In this document: positions 1-9,100 of the stretch, in pieces
Numbering within the stretch: position 1 is the stretch's first letter
Layout of the letters: each line of letters opens with the position of its first letter
Assembly (NCBI GenBank): GCA_002298925.1
Contig: DBMM01000010.1
Location: forward strand, 15,990-46,592
Direction: 5' to 3'
Origin: Geobacter sp. UBA698
Lineage (GTDB): Bacteria > Desulfobacterota > Desulfuromonadia > Geobacterales > Pseudopelobacteraceae
Length of the DNA stretch: 30,603 nt
Translations under genes and position numbers: made by a program
The notes under the pieces: model-generated
What the model was told of the DNA's origin: nothing
The model's input: only the letters and a program-made list of their open reading frames with translations
Databases searched by the model: none

Positions 1-3000
1 CGGATAGCCGGTCTTCTCGCTGATCACCGCCAGCAGGGTTTCCGTGATGTTGTCAGCTGTGGCCGCCTGGGGTGGCATGCTGACGGTAGCAGCGGCAGGT
101 GCGGGCTGCTGTACGGGCTGGGGGCTATGGGCAGCTAGGGTACTGGCCGGGGCGGGCGCTAAATATGGGTTTGAAGGTGTCGAAGCAGGCAGGGCGGGGC
201 TGATTACGCCCCCCTGGAACAGCTGCTGTTGCTGCAGCAGCAGGCTCTGGATGGTCTTGCCGGCAGTTTCCTGCCCCTCCAGGAAACGGCGATGCAGCTG
301 GGCGGTTTCCTCCTGCATCTTCTGCAGCAGCGCCATCCCTTCCCGGGTGACCCGCAGCGACTCGGCCAATACCTGAGGATTGGTGACCGGGGATGAGGGA
401 CTGGTAACGGCAGAAGAGGCCGGGACCGGGGAGTGGGGAGTGCTGGCGGCCGCAGCGGCGGAAGCAGTCAGGGGAGTGATTGTCGCAGCTGGGCGGGGTG
501 CCACCGGCGGCCGCTTCGCTTTCGGTTTGACATAGTTGGCGCCGCAGATCGGCACGGTCATGGCCGGCTTCTTGCCGGTTGCGGCGGTTGGTGCCTGATA
601 ACCGGCATCCCAGACGGCAAGCTGCACGCCATGGCCCAGTACGGCCAGCTGGGCCAGGCAGCGGGCCAGATCATTGATGCCGGGGCGCTTGGCGCTGGAG
701 GCGTCCAGGGCTACGGCCACATGTTCTCGATCGCCCAGGATCGACTTGACCAGGCCGCTCAGACGGGCGCCGGGGCCGACCTCCACAAATGTCCGCACTC
801 CGGCCGCGTACATGGCTTCGATCTCGGCCACGAATTCCACCGGACGGGCCAGCTGGTTGGCCAGCAGGTTTCTGGCTTGGTTGGCGTCGTTCGGGTAGGG
901 GGCGGCCAGGGTGTTGGAATAGACCGGAATGCGGGCCGCTCCCAGGGGGATGTCGGCCAGCGCCGCCAATAGCGGAGCGGCTGCATCGGCCACCAGCGGG
1001 CTGTGGAAGGCGGCCGCCACCGGCAGCTGTTTGCAGGAGAGCTTGCGCTTGGAGCAGGCTGCCGCGGCCCGTTCGATCTCGGCGCTGCTGCCCGACAGGA
1101 CCGCCTGGGAGGGGGCGTTGCGGTTGGCGATCACCAGGTCGAGCCGCTCTTCACTGATCAGCTCTTCCAGGGTTGCCAGCGGTGCCGAAACCGCCAGCAT
1201 GCTCCCCTTGTCGCCGTTTCCGGCCGCCATCAGCCGGCCGCGCAGACGGGAAAGGGCATGGAAGTCCTGCTCGTCCAGCACGCCGGCCGCGCACAGGGCG
1301 GTCAGTTCGCCGTAACTGTGGCCGGCCGCCGCCTGCGGTTCGATGCCGAAGGAGTGCAGCAGCCGCAGGGCGCCCAGGCTGACGGCGCCGATGGCCGGCT
1401 GGGCCACGTCGGTGGCGCGCAGCTCCTGTTCCTGGCGCTCTTTGGCGCCGGCTTCGAAGCCGGGCTGGGGGTAGATCAGGTCGGACAGGCGCGGGCCGTC
1501 CGGGGTGGTGAAGCCCTCTTCGGCGGCGGTGATGGCGTCCAGCATCTGGGGAAAGCTGCAGGCCAGGTCCCGCAGCATGCCGCTGTACTGGGCCCCCTGG
1601 CCGGGGAAGAGCATGGCGAGGGTGCCGGGAGCCGGGCCGGCGGCGTACCAGGCGCCGTCCAGGGTGTTCCAGCTGGCAGCCTGTGATGTGCGCAGCATGG
1701 AAAGGGCATTGGCGCACAGCGTGCTCAGGTTGCTGCGGTTGCGTTCCACCACCAGTGCCAGCCGGCAGGGTGCGGCGGGGTCGAAGGCGCTGCGCAGGAG
1801 TACCCCTTTCGCCCGCAGGTCGTTCCAGGCCATGTCGGCGGCGATGCTGGCCAGTGCGGCTTCCAGTCCGCCCTTGTCGCTGGCGGAAAAGGGGAGGATC
1901 TGGGTGTTGCCGTCCCAGTCCGCCTGGGGGGCGCTCGGCTGGTACTCTTCCAGGATGGTGTGGAAGTTGGAACCGCCGAAACCGAAGGCACTGACCGCCG
2001 CCCGGCGCGGCAGACCGGAACGGGAAACCCAGGGACGCTTTTCGGTGGCGATGTAGAAGGGGGTTTTGCCCTGGGTGATCTCTTTGAGCGGCTGCTGGAC
2101 TTTGATGGTGGGGGGGATGACCTTGTGGTGCAGGGCCAGGGCCGCCTTGATCAGGCCGGCCGCACCGGCTGAGGCCTTGGTGTGGCCGATCTGCGACTTG
2201 ACCGAGCCGAGGGCGCACCAGGGGCGTTCCGCCTCGCCGTAGATCTCGCGCAGGGCCGAAACCTCCACCGCGTCGCCGACCTTGGTGCCGGTGCCGTGGG
2301 CCTCCACCAGGCCGATGCTGTCCGGAGTGACGCCGGCCCGCTGGCAGGCGTCCAGGATGGCTCTCTTCTGGCCCGAGGCGCTGGGGGTATAGATCGCTTC
2401 ACCCTTGCCGTCACTGGATGAGCCGACGCCGCGGATTACGGCGTAGATCCTGTCGCCGTCCCGCTCGGCATCGGCCAGGCGTTTGATCACCACCAGGCCG
2501 AGCCCTTCGCCCAGGATGGTGCCGTCACCGGAAGCGTCAAAGGGCTTGGCGTTGCCGCTGGGGGAGAGGGCCGGGGTTTTGCTGAAACACATGTACATGA
2601 AGATGTCGTTGAAGGTGTCGATGCCGCCGGTGACCACCATGTCGGATTTGCCGCTGGTCAGTTCCATCCCCGCCAGGTGCAGTGCGCTGAAGGAACTGGC
2701 GCAGGCGGCGTCCACCACGCAGTTCGTGCCGCCCAGGTCAAACTGTTTGCTGATCCGGCCGGCGACAACATTGCCCAGCAGGCCGGGAAAGGAGTTTTCC
2801 TGCCAGGGAACGTAGGAGTCGGCGATGCGCTGGACAACATCCTCGGCGACGGCGTCGTCCACGCCGGCATCCTTGAGGGCCGCCCGCCAGTGGGGGTGTC
2901 CCAGTCGTGCGCCCAGGGGAATGACCAGCTCCAGGGTGCCGGTGACGCCCAGGATCACGCTGACCCGGTTGCGGTCGTACTCACGCTCCGGTCCGTAGCC

Positions 3001-3348
3001 GGCGTCTTTCAGGGCCTGGCCGGCCGCCACCAGTCCCAACAGCTGGGAGGTGTCGATGGCCTCCAGGGTGTTGGGGGGGATATTATACTCCATCGGGTTG
3101 AAGTCGATCGGTGAAATGAAGCCGCCCCGCTTGCCGTAGGTCCGGTCAGGCGATTTGGGGTCCTGGTCGTGGTAGTCTTCCACGCGCCAATGGCTGGCGG
3201 GAATCTCGGTGATGGCATCAACGCCCTCGCGGATATTGGCCCAGTAGGCGCTTTGGTCTTCGGCCTTCGGAAAGAGACATCCGATGCCGATGATTGCCAG
3301 CGGAGCCCCGCCGGGAGGTGTGTTGCGATCCATTTCTTCCTGTTTCAC
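1..3348 (-). CDS. pfaA: PfaA-like polyketide/PUFA synthase (KS-AT-[ACP...]), 3' part missing
   Basis: Large multidomain synthase of the PfaA type, which condenses malonyl units on acyl-carrier domains to build polyunsaturated or polyene lipids in the cytoplasm. The frame is open for 1116 codons and leaves the window. Seen: a ketosynthase at about residues 5-455 with active-site Cys216 in DAACASS, His351 in VEAHGTGT and His389 in GHTKASAG; an acyltransferase at about 580-880 with GQGAQ and the nucleophile Ser678 in GHSYG; a long Ala/Pro/Ser/Gln-rich linker with a poly-Gln patch at about 930-1090; then the first helix of a carrier domain, cut by the window edge. The GTG at 3348 overlaps the pfaD stop (GTGA) and has GGAG 8 nt upstream; an in-frame ATG at 3333 with GGAAG just before it is the alternative start. 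Coupling to pfaD supports the Pfa call over an ordinary type I PKS. The product lipid cannot be told from this part. Confidence 0.9.
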   Translation of the reverse strand, partial: MKQEEMDRNTPPGGAPLAIIGIGCLFPKAEDQSAYWANIREGVDAITEIPASHWRVEDYHDQDPKSPDRTYGKRGGFISPIDFNPMEYNIPPNTLEAIDTSQLLGLVAAGQALKDAGYGPEREYDRNRVSVILGVTGTLELVIPLGARLGHPHWRAALKDAGVDDAVAEDVVQRIADSYVPWQENSFPGLLGNVVAGRISKQFDLGGTNCVVDAACASSFSALHLAGMELTSGKSDMVVTGGIDTFNDIFMYMCFSKTPALSPSGNAKPFDASGDGTILGEGLGLVVIKRLADAERDGDRIYAVIRGVGSSSDGKGEAIYTPSASGQKRAILDACQRAGVTPDSIGLVEAHGTGTKVGDAVEVSALREIYGEAERPWCALGSVKSQIGHTKASAGAAGLIKAALALHHKVIPPTIKVQQPLKEITQGKTPFYIATEKRPWVSRSGLPRRAAVSAFGFGGSNFHTILEEYQPSAPQADWDGNTQILPFSASDKGGLEAALASIAADMAWNDLRAKGVLLRSAFDPAAPCRLALVVERNRSNLSTLCANALSMLRTSQAASWNTLDGAWYAAGPAPGTLAMLFPGQGAQYSGMLRDLACSFPQMLDAITAAEEGFTTPDGPRLSDLIYPQPGFEAGAKERQEQELRATDVAQPAIGAVSLGALRLLHSFGIEPQAAAGHSYGELTALCAAGVLDEQDFHALSRLRGRLMAAGNGDKGSMLAVSAPLATLEELISEERLDLVIANRNAPSQAVLSGSSAEIERAAAACSKRKLSCKQLPVAAAFHSPLVADAAAPLLAALADIPLGAARIPVYSNTLAAPYPNDANQARNLLANQLARPVEFVAEIEAMYAAGVRTFVEVGPGARLSGLVKSILGDREHVAVALDASSAKRPGINDLARCLAQLAVLGHGVQLAVWDAGYQAPTAATGKKPAMTVPICGANYVKPKAKRPPVAPRPAATITPLTASAAAAASTPHSPVPASSAVTSPSSPVTNPQVLAESLRVTREGMALLQKMQEETAQLHRRFLEGQETAGKTIQSLLLQQQQLFQGGVISPALPASTPSNPYLAPAPASTLAAHSPQPVQQPAPAAATVSMPPQAATADNITETLLAVISEKTGYP

Positions 3349-5000
3349 GCGAGGTACTCCTTGATCTGTGATTCATTAAGCGGTTCTGTCTGCAGGGCTT
3401 GCGCCGGCAGGTCGATGCCTTGGCAGCGCAGGATGTTGGCGCGGGTCAGCACGGATGCCCCGAAAAGTATGTTGAGGGCCACCGTGGCCACCCGGCGCTG
3501 CTGGGGTGATTCCAGGAAACTGCCGGCCACCCACTCGTTGAAGGCGCCCATGGCCGGTCCGCACCAGACCTGGTAGTCGATCTTGCGGGCGCTGTTGCCG
3601 TCCTTGGCCCAGTGGGCCGCCTGTCCCAGATACCAGCGGAAGACCAGGGCCATGCGATGTTTGGGGTCCCGGTCGCCCCGTTCGACCTGGCGCGGGTCGC
3701 GCTGCAGGAAGAAACTGCGGGTCTGCTGCCAGATATCCTCCAGCGGAGCCAGAAAAAAGGTCTTTTCCAGCTTCTCCCGCTCAGCGGCCTGGATGTCCTC
3801 CAGCCCTGCGCAGGAGCGGTAGATGTCGTACAGTTTGGCGGCCCGCATGGGAAACATGGTGCCCCGCTTGAGTACCTGCACGGTGACACCCATCTCGAAC
3901 ATGTCGGCGGCCGGGGCCATGGTTACGTCGGCCTGACGGGTTTCTGCCAACATGCGGCGTACCTCGTCCGAGGTCCCGGATTCGAGGCAGGCCTGGTTGA
4001 CCGAACCGGTCATGATATAAGCGGCTCCCATGGTAAAGGCGGCTGCAGCGGCAGCCGGGGTGGCGATGCCGCCGCCCAGGCCGACCCGCAGCTTCATCGG
4101 GTAGCCGTATTTGGCCTGCATGCGGCCGGCCAGGGAGAGGATGGTCGGAAACAGGGCCATGGCCGGACGATTGTCGGTGTGCCCGCCGGAATCGGCCTCG
4201 GCGGTAACTTCCTGGGCCATGGGGATTTGGGCGGCCAGCGCGGCCTGTTCAGGTGTAATTGCGCCTTCGGCCAGCAGCTGGTTCAGGAACTTCTCCGGCG
4301 GCGGTGAGAAAAACTTTTCAGCCAGTTCCTCCCGCGAAACCTTGGCGATGATCCGGTTGGGGGCCACGATCGTGCCGTCAGCCCGGCGGTGGATGCCATG
4401 GACCCGGTAGCGCACCAGGGTCATGGTCAGGGCCAGGAAGGCGGAAGCCTCCACCAGGCGCACCCCTTTGCGGATGTACAGTTCGACCAGAGCCTGTTCC
4501 AGGTCCGGTTCGTGGGGGGAGTGGATCAGGTTGAAGCCGCAGGGCAGACCAGAGCCGGCCAGACGGTTCACGGCAGCCTCCACCGTCGCAAAGGGGAGGC
4601 CGGCGGCCCCGAAAAAGCCGAGCATGCCGGCGCGCCCCAATTCCTCGGCCATGGCCACCGAGCTGATGCCCTTGGCCATGGAGCCCCCCAGATAGGGGTA
4701 GCGGATACCCAGTTCGGCGCAGAAGGCCGGGTCGCCCAGCTTTTCCGGCCGGCAGGGGGGCGCGAATGCCGAGCGGCTGGCGCTTGTCGGCTGGCTGCCG
4801 AGTGCGGCAAATACGCCGGGCTCGATCGTCAGGGTGCCGCTGGTGTCCCGTACGCAGAAAGGGGCGGAAACCAGTCGTAATGCCTCCGTGAGATCCTTCG
4901 CAACGGGCCGGCCGCTGTTGTCGCCGAAATTTCGGGCATCGGCGCAGGACTTTGCTTCGGAAACAGGGATTGTGTCAAGGTTGTGGTGAGCGTTTTTCAA
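3345..5000 (-). CDS. pfaD: PfaD-family FMN-dependent enoyl reductase
   Basis: Stand-alone enoyl reductase of the PfaD family (2-nitropropane dioxygenase-like TIM barrel), which reduces enoyl intermediates made by the Pfa synthase. The 551-residue length fits the family. Visible features are the FGAAGLPF segment near residue 135, the glycine-rich phosphate-binding stretch RVGLGGGIATP followed by AAYIMTGSVNQAC, and a C-terminal half with the FRWYLGQAAHW segment typical of PfaD. The start is TTG at 5000, with GGAG 8 nt upstream; an ATG nearby is out of frame. The gene ends in a 4-base overlap with pfaA, so the two are translationally coupled. Here pfaD comes first, whereas in the classical marine bacterial clusters it follows pfaA-pfaC. 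Confidence 0.92.
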   Translation of the reverse strand: MKNAHHNLDTIPVSEAKSCADARNFGDNSGRPVAKDLTEALRLVSAPFCVRDTSGTLTIEPGVFAALGSQPTSASRSAFAPPCRPEKLGDPAFCAELGIRYPYLGGSMAKGISSVAMAEELGRAGMLGFFGAAGLPFATVEAAVNRLAGSGLPCGFNLIHSPHEPDLEQALVELYIRKGVRLVEASAFLALTMTLVRYRVHGIHRRADGTIVAPNRIIAKVSREELAEKFFSPPPEKFLNQLLAEGAITPEQAALAAQIPMAQEVTAEADSGGHTDNRPAMALFPTILSLAGRMQAKYGYPMKLRVGLGGGIATPAAAAAAFTMGAAYIMTGSVNQACLESGTSDEVRRMLAETRQADVTMAPAADMFEMGVTVQVLKRGTMFPMRAAKLYDIYRSCAGLEDIQAAEREKLEKTFFLAPLEDIWQQTRSFFLQRDPRQVERGDRDPKHRMALVFRWYLGQAAHWAKDGNSARKIDYQVWCGPAMGAFNEWVAGSFLESPQQRRVATVALNILFGASVLTRANILRCQGIDLPAQALQTEPLNESQIKEYLA

Positions 5001-5240
5001 TGCTGCATCTCCAGTCGCTGCGACGGTTCCGGCAGGCGTTTTCTGAGTTTGCTGGTCGTACGGTTACGGGGAGGTAATTATCCGGGAAAGTTTAACGGCT
5101 CAAAATATATGAAAACGATCAAAATTACAAGAAAATGACGTGCTGCCGGGGAAGATTCAGGACGTTACGGGGTAAGCTGCCGCTGACACTGATGTCGCGC
5201 ATGTCTGGCATGAAGCGCCATCGCAGACGGTCAGCGCAGG
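5001..5240. other. pfaD upstream intergenic region
   Basis: No gene is supported here. The part at about 5080-5130 is AT-rich compared with its surroundings and, on the minus strand, holds a TTGTAA and a TATATT about 15 bases apart, a weak candidate promoter for pfaDA. An open frame on the minus strand that starts at 5618 crosses this region and the neighbouring small gene but looks like a shadow. Confidence 0.4.
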
Positions 5241-5271
5241 AAAAAAAGGCTGTTCCCGGTGGGAAACAGCC
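5241..5271 (-). terminator. Rho-independent terminator of the small membrane-protein gene
   Basis: Read on the minus strand, GGCTGTTTCCC and its near-complement GGGAACAGCC form a GC-rich hairpin directly followed by seven T. It lies 110 bases past the stop of the gene at 5381-5584 and would separate that gene from pfaDA, which is on the same strand downstream. Confidence 0.8.
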
Positions 5272-5380
5272 ATTGGAAAATGTTGAATTGTTTTGGTTCT
5301 GATGTGACCCTGCCGCCTGTCAGGTTTTTGTTGCGGGATACAGCCGGGAAGGGGTACAACAGTAAATGTCTGCCGGCCGG

Positions 5381-5584
5381 CTAGTGTTTTCGGCTGAAAT
5401 CCTTGAATGATCCTTTCTTGGTTATCAGCGGGGGCGAGGGGGCGTGCATGTTCCAGATCATTTTGGAGAGGCTCCGTTCGATGGGTGAGAGCAGCAGCGC
5501 CAGCAGGTACACCAGCAGAAACATCAGGAAAAACGCAGCCAGCATCGTGACAACAATCACTATCAGTTCTACCATCGGCGGCAT
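5381..5584 (-). CDS. Small single-span membrane protein
   Basis: A 67-residue protein with one long hydrophobic segment at residues 5-32 (rich in Val, Leu, Ala, Phe) and a basic, soluble tail ending in FSRKH. No family is recognised. The start at 5584 is well supported by AGGAGG six bases upstream; a second ATG four codons in is less likely. It has its own extended -10 promoter (5637-5665) and its own terminator (5241-5271), so it appears to be a monocistronic unit, which argues that it is a real gene despite its size. The single span suggests an inner-membrane protein with a cytoplasmic tail, but the function is unknown. Confidence 0.7.
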   Translation of the reverse strand: MPPMVELIVIVVTMLAAFFLMFLLVYLLALLLSPIERSLSKMIWNMHAPSPPLITKKGSFKDFSRKH

Positions 5585-5636
5585 GCTGCACCTCCTGCAA
5601 TCTTCTAAAGCTGGGCACCTATTTTTCTCTATTTAC

Positions 5637-5665
5637 AGTATACCATGATAGAAAATGATTTTACA
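5637..5665 (-). promoter_or_regulatory. Extended -10 promoter for the small membrane-protein gene
   Basis: On the minus strand a TATACT hexamer (5637-5642) is preceded by TGG, an extended -10. A weak -35 (TGTAAA, 5660-5665) lies 17 bases further upstream. The expected transcript start is about 45 bases before the ATG at 5584. Confidence 0.5.
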
Positions 5666-5760
5666 TCCAAAGAAAGGTATTCTTTCATGAGACCTGGCGC
5701 TTGCCTGCTCCGGGAAGATGCCGGAGGTCGCAACGACTCGCTTCTGGCAGGGGGGCTGCG

Positions 5761-6102
5761 GTGAGCGGAAATGTCTTCGCCAGCCTGCCGACCGTTCTGG
5801 CGGATGAATTTTTTGAGACCCTGGCCCGGTCCGGTCCCGTGCGCATCGAGCGGATCGTCTCCTGCGGCCATGCCACGCCCGACAACCACTGGTACGATCA
5901 GGGCTGGGACGAATGGATTCTGCTCCTGGCGGGGAGTGCCGGCCTGCTGCTGGAGGGTGATGAGCAGCCGCAGATCCTCGCGGCGGGCGACTACCTGATG
6001 ATCCCGGCCCACCGTCGTCACCGGGTGGTCTGGACCGATACTTCCCAAAAGACGGTCTGGCTGGCGGTGCATATCGGTGAACAATCCCACGAACAAAAAT
6101 AA
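5761..6102 (+). CDS. Cupin-domain protein
   Basis: A 113-residue single-domain cupin. The fold signature is seen in the pieces DNHWYDQGWDEWILLLAGSA (first cupin motif, with a Trp/Glu in place of some usual His ligands) and LAAGDYLMIPAHRRHRV (second motif, with His residues near the end). Small cupins of this kind bind a metal or small ligand; the substrate cannot be told here. The frame is open from 5701, but the GTG at 5761 begins the conserved part and has a G-rich ribosome-binding site before it. The gene is followed after 24 bases by the DMT transporter, so the two may form an operon. Confidence 0.75.
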   Translation: MSGNVFASLPTVLADEFFETLARSGPVRIERIVSCGHATPDNHWYDQGWDEWILLLAGSAGLLLEGDEQPQILAAGDYLMIPAHRRHRVVWTDTSQKTVWLAVHIGEQSHEQK

Positions 6103-6126
6103 CCTGCTGCAAAGGATGACTGCATC

Positions 6127-7053
6127 ATGGCTGAACCAGTACGCCCCAGTCAGGGGCGGATCTATTTTTTCCTGATCCTGACCACCGTTTTCTGGGGGGG
6201 CAGCTTTCTCTTTACCAAAATCGGCCTGCGCGAGGTCGCCCCGCCCATGTTCGTGTTTGTCCGCTTCACGCTGGCGGCGGTGATCATGGCGGCTGTCTTT
6301 GCCGGCCGGCTCAGGACGATGGATCGCGGGATCCTGCAGCGCGGCGTCATCGTTGGTTTCGCCCTGGGGCTGACCAATCTCAGTTTCGTTTTCGGCATAC
6401 AGGGCACCAGCATCTCGCGAGCCGGAGTGCTGAACAACCTGTTTGTGCTGTTCATTCCGCTGATCACCAAGCTGATCTGGAAGGATCGCATCGGCCGCAC
6501 CAACCTGGCCGGCATTGCCCTGGCGGTACCGGGCATCTGGCTGCTGGCCACCGGCGGCGGGGCCGGCTTCAACCGGGGTGACCTGCTTTCCACTATCTGC
6601 GCCCTGTTCATCGCCTGCCATATCATCACGGTCTCGAAGGTTCTGCGAAACGACGATGTCTATCTGATCTCCATGGTGCAGTTTGCCACGGTGGCCGTCA
6701 TGTCCGGCCTGGCGGTCCTGGCGCTGCCCGTGCCGACCCCGCTTCCATCGTCCGGCGCCTTGATGGCGGTGGTCTACTGCGCCGTTTTTCCGACCGTCTT
6801 CTGTTTTACCCTGCAGAATTCCTTTCAGCGTTACGTCACGCCCACCCGGGCCGGACTGATCTATACCCTGGATCCGGTCTGGAGCCTGCTGGCCGGATTC
6901 TTCGTGCTGGGGGAGCATCTGGATCAACGCGAATGGCTGGGGTGCGGACTGATCTTTCTGGCGGTGATCTTTCCGCTGACAATGCGCTATTTTGCCGAAC
7001 GCAGGCTGGTGGCCCATTACGTGGATGCCCCGCTCACCCCTGACGCACCCTAG
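6127..7053 (+). CDS. DMT/EamA-family transporter
   Basis: Inner-membrane permease of the drug/metabolite transporter superfamily, 308 residues with about ten hydrophobic spans arranged as two EamA repeats. The first repeat begins FLILTTVFWGGSFLFTKIGL, a typical EamA start, and the second has the TRAGLIYTLDPVWSLLAGFFVLGE segment with the usual Pro in the penultimate helices. Such proteins usually export amino acids, nucleotides or other metabolites; the substrate is not predictable. ATG 6127 has AGGATG upstream. The stop overlaps the stop of the convergent gene in the tetramer CTAG (7050-7053). Confidence 0.9.
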   Translation: MAEPVRPSQGRIYFFLILTTVFWGGSFLFTKIGLREVAPPMFVFVRFTLAAVIMAAVFAGRLRTMDRGILQRGVIVGFALGLTNLSFVFGIQGTSISRAGVLNNLFVLFIPLITKLIWKDRIGRTNLAGIALAVPGIWLLATGGGAGFNRGDLLSTICALFIACHIITVSKVLRNDDVYLISMVQFATVAVMSGLAVLALPVPTPLPSSGALMAVVYCAVFPTVFCFTLQNSFQRYVTPTRAGLIYTLDPVWSLLAGFFVLGEHLDQREWLGCGLIFLAVIFPLTMRYFAERRLVAHYVDAPLTPDAP

Positions 7054-8672
7054 CGTTTGCCCGCCCCTGAGACCTCCCTCTCAAAGCTCGGGAGAATGGC
7101 CTTGAAAAATGCGTTCTTGACCAGCTCGACGATGATCTGCCAGGAGCTCGTCTCCGGTTTTTCCAGCGAACCCGAAATATCCACCTTGGTGGCAACCTGC
7201 TGCCGCGACCTGTTCTCCAGAAGCATCGCGGCACCCCCGACCATCATCTCGTACACCTGGTGAGATAAGCTTTTATTCCTGTCCTTGCGTCTGTCATAGA
7301 CTGACATGTTTTTGAAGAACGGTTTGAGGTAACCGGAAACAGCGTCATCTTTGACGTGCAGTTCCGTGACCAGGGAAAAGGTTCCCGCTGAAACGTCGAA
7401 ATCGGCGTAGGACCGCAGCAGTTCGTTCATCGAAGTCAGTTGGGTCGTATCGATCTTGGCGTAGAGATCCAGGTCGGGCCCTTTTTTCTCGGGTCGAAAC
7501 ACACCGGTTACTTTCGTGCCGCCGTTTCCCATGAACTTGCCGTTCAGCAGAACTTTGGCGGGGCCGCGGGAAAAATGGTTGGAAAAATTGCTCAGACGGA
7601 AATCGGTATCGGTCAGGAAAACTCGATATGGCTTCCCCGCCGCCTGGTTCACAAATCCCAGGTTACATTCCGTCAGTCTCAACTCATCGGCGCTGATCAG
7701 GACATCGGCTTTGTTGCTCAGCTTTCTGGCAGTCTTTGCAACCACAGCCGCGCTTTCTTTTTCTGCGGCGGTGGTTTTTTTCGTATGGATGTAGTCGATT
7801 TTCATCCCTTGAATGGTCAGATCCTTCAAGTGGGCGATCTTTACCTTCGGCGCATATTCGACGTCCCCGGAGGCGCTCAGCACTCCACCGCTGACGGAGA
7901 AACTGGAGCGGGCGAACATCGGTTTGAAATAGTCGATCGGAATCTTATCCAGCTGCATGGCGGCCTTGATGGCGGGCAATGGTTCGGATAGAAAATTCGC
8001 CTTGCCGTCGATAGTGCCGTGGCCGCTATTGAAGATCACCGTCTCAAGATGGAAGGAGGATGGATAGACCTTGTCCGGCAGGCTGATGTTGCGGATGTTG
8101 CTGGCCTGGAGGTTGAGATGACTCAGGACGAGAGGCCTTTTGGGGTCCTGGTCGATATAGGCGATGCTCGCGTCGTTTATCTTCAGGGAGTTTATCTTGA
8201 GGGGAACGATGTCTTCAAGCGCCCGCTGCCAGCCTCGTTCCTTCAGCGAAACCTTGCTGGCCGCCTCGTTTCTCAGCTGCTGCAGATTGATGTTGAGTTC
8301 CGGCTTGTCCAGCCTGAATTCGGCGACGAGTCTCCCCGAGAGGATTTCGCGCCAGTGGATGCTTGTTTTTAAAAAGGGGAAATAGGCGACCGGAGGCTCC
8401 GGATGCGCCTGTTGGCGGATGGTCAGCCCTTTCAGGGTCAGCGAGAGGCCGATCAACTGGACGTGCAGCTTCGGAAGCCGGACCGAATATCCCTTCAGGT
8501 CGCGATTGATGTTTTTCTCCATGGTCCTGCGCAACGGCTCATCGAATAAATAAGAGGTCAAGAAGAGGATCAGCACAAGGGCTGCCGGTATTCCCAGGGC
8601 CCAGCGTAGCGTCTTCGAGCCCAGCAGCCTGCTGCGGGTGGTGCCGGACATGATTTCTTTTTGTTCTGCCAT
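7050..8672 (-). CDS. AsmA-like / DUF748 envelope protein
   Basis: A 540-residue protein of the AsmA/DUF748 type. A short basic N-terminus is followed by one membrane span at about residues 25-43; the rest is a long periplasmic part rich in beta strands. The conserved repeat style is visible in the stretches on LNINLQQL, INSLKINDASIAYIDQ and LHLETVIFNSGHGTIDGKANF-like segments. Proteins of this group bridge the periplasm and are linked to outer-membrane lipid or protein homeostasis in other bacteria; the role here is inferred. ATG 8672 is preferred over the upstream frame start at 8702 because AGGAAGG lies 8 bases before it. It converges on the DMT gene with overlapping stops. Confidence 0.8.
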   Translation of the reverse strand: MAEQKEIMSGTTRSRLLGSKTLRWALGIPAALVLILFLTSYLFDEPLRRTMEKNINRDLKGYSVRLPKLHVQLIGLSLTLKGLTIRQQAHPEPPVAYFPFLKTSIHWREILSGRLVAEFRLDKPELNINLQQLRNEAASKVSLKERGWQRALEDIVPLKINSLKINDASIAYIDQDPKRPLVLSHLNLQASNIRNISLPDKVYPSSFHLETVIFNSGHGTIDGKANFLSEPLPAIKAAMQLDKIPIDYFKPMFARSSFSVSGGVLSASGDVEYAPKVKIAHLKDLTIQGMKIDYIHTKKTTAAEKESAAVVAKTARKLSNKADVLISADELRLTECNLGFVNQAAGKPYRVFLTDTDFRLSNFSNHFSRGPAKVLLNGKFMGNGGTKVTGVFRPEKKGPDLDLYAKIDTTQLTSMNELLRSYADFDVSAGTFSLVTELHVKDDAVSGYLKPFFKNMSVYDRRKDRNKSLSHQVYEMMVGGAAMLLENRSRQQVATKVDISGSLEKPETSSWQIIVELVKNAFFKAILPSFEREVSGAGKR

Positions 8673-8785
8673 GTGAAGACCCTTCCTGGGGAGATCCGCC
8701 AACAGATTCCTGCGACTGCATCAGCAGCTTGAACGGAATTGCCAGGGCATTAGTAAGACAGCACGGTTTGTGGATGCTCTGTCCA

Positions 8786-8813
8786 AGTATAGATGTTGGC
8801 TTGATTATTACAA
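8786..8813 (-). promoter_or_regulatory. Candidate sigma-70 promoter for the AsmA-like gene
   Basis: Minus strand: TTGTAA (8808-8813) and TATACT (8786-8791) with 16 bases between them, about 115 bases before the ATG at 8672. Confidence 0.45.
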
Positions 8814-9028
8814 ATAGGTATCTGTCTGCGGTGTTAATTGATGAAGTTCCGTAAACCACCGGCTCTGACGGTATGCTGTATGTCAAGCAGTATTCAAGAC
8901 ATCCATTTCGGGCAATGTGCCCGGCTCAGGCGCTCTCCGACAGCTCCCGCAGAAGTCTGTTTACATGCGCACCTGTCTCACCCTGACGTGCCCCGGCCTT
9001 CTCAACCACCACCATAACGAAGATAAAT

Positions 9029-9059
9029 TTGGCAGGCAGTTCTGTTTTAGCTATATAAT
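9029..9059 (+). promoter_or_regulatory. Candidate sigma-70 promoter for pfkA
   Basis: TTGGCA (9029-9034) and a perfect TATAAT (9054-9059) with a long 19-base spacer, about 41 bases before the ATG of pfkA. The spacer is longer than the best length, so the -35 is less sure than the -10. Confidence 0.5.
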
Positions 9060-9100
9060 GCAGGATACGCTGGTTTATTTTCTATTGAAGATGAGGTGCT

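Larger units (their letters stand above)
8673..9100. other. Divergent intergenic region between the AsmA-like gene and pfkA
   Basis: No gene is supported. It holds one candidate promoter facing each way: a minus-strand one at 8786-8813 and a plus-strand one at 9029-9059. The part at 8780-8830 is AT-rich. The minus-strand frame that crosses this stretch from 8886 overlaps the start of the AsmA-like gene and looks spurious. Confidence 0.5.

Noticed and set aside
1003..2218. Long frames opposite and across pfaA (1003-1686 plus, 1151-2218 minus in another frame)
   Set aside because: The pfaA frame carries the full KS and AT motifs; the others are low-complexity Arg/Pro/Gly-rich translations typical of GC-rich shadow frames.
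5629..7017. A 462-codon minus-strand frame opposite the DMT transporter
   Set aside because: The plus strand has a clear ten-span transporter; the opposite frame is Gln/Gly/His-rich with no domain.
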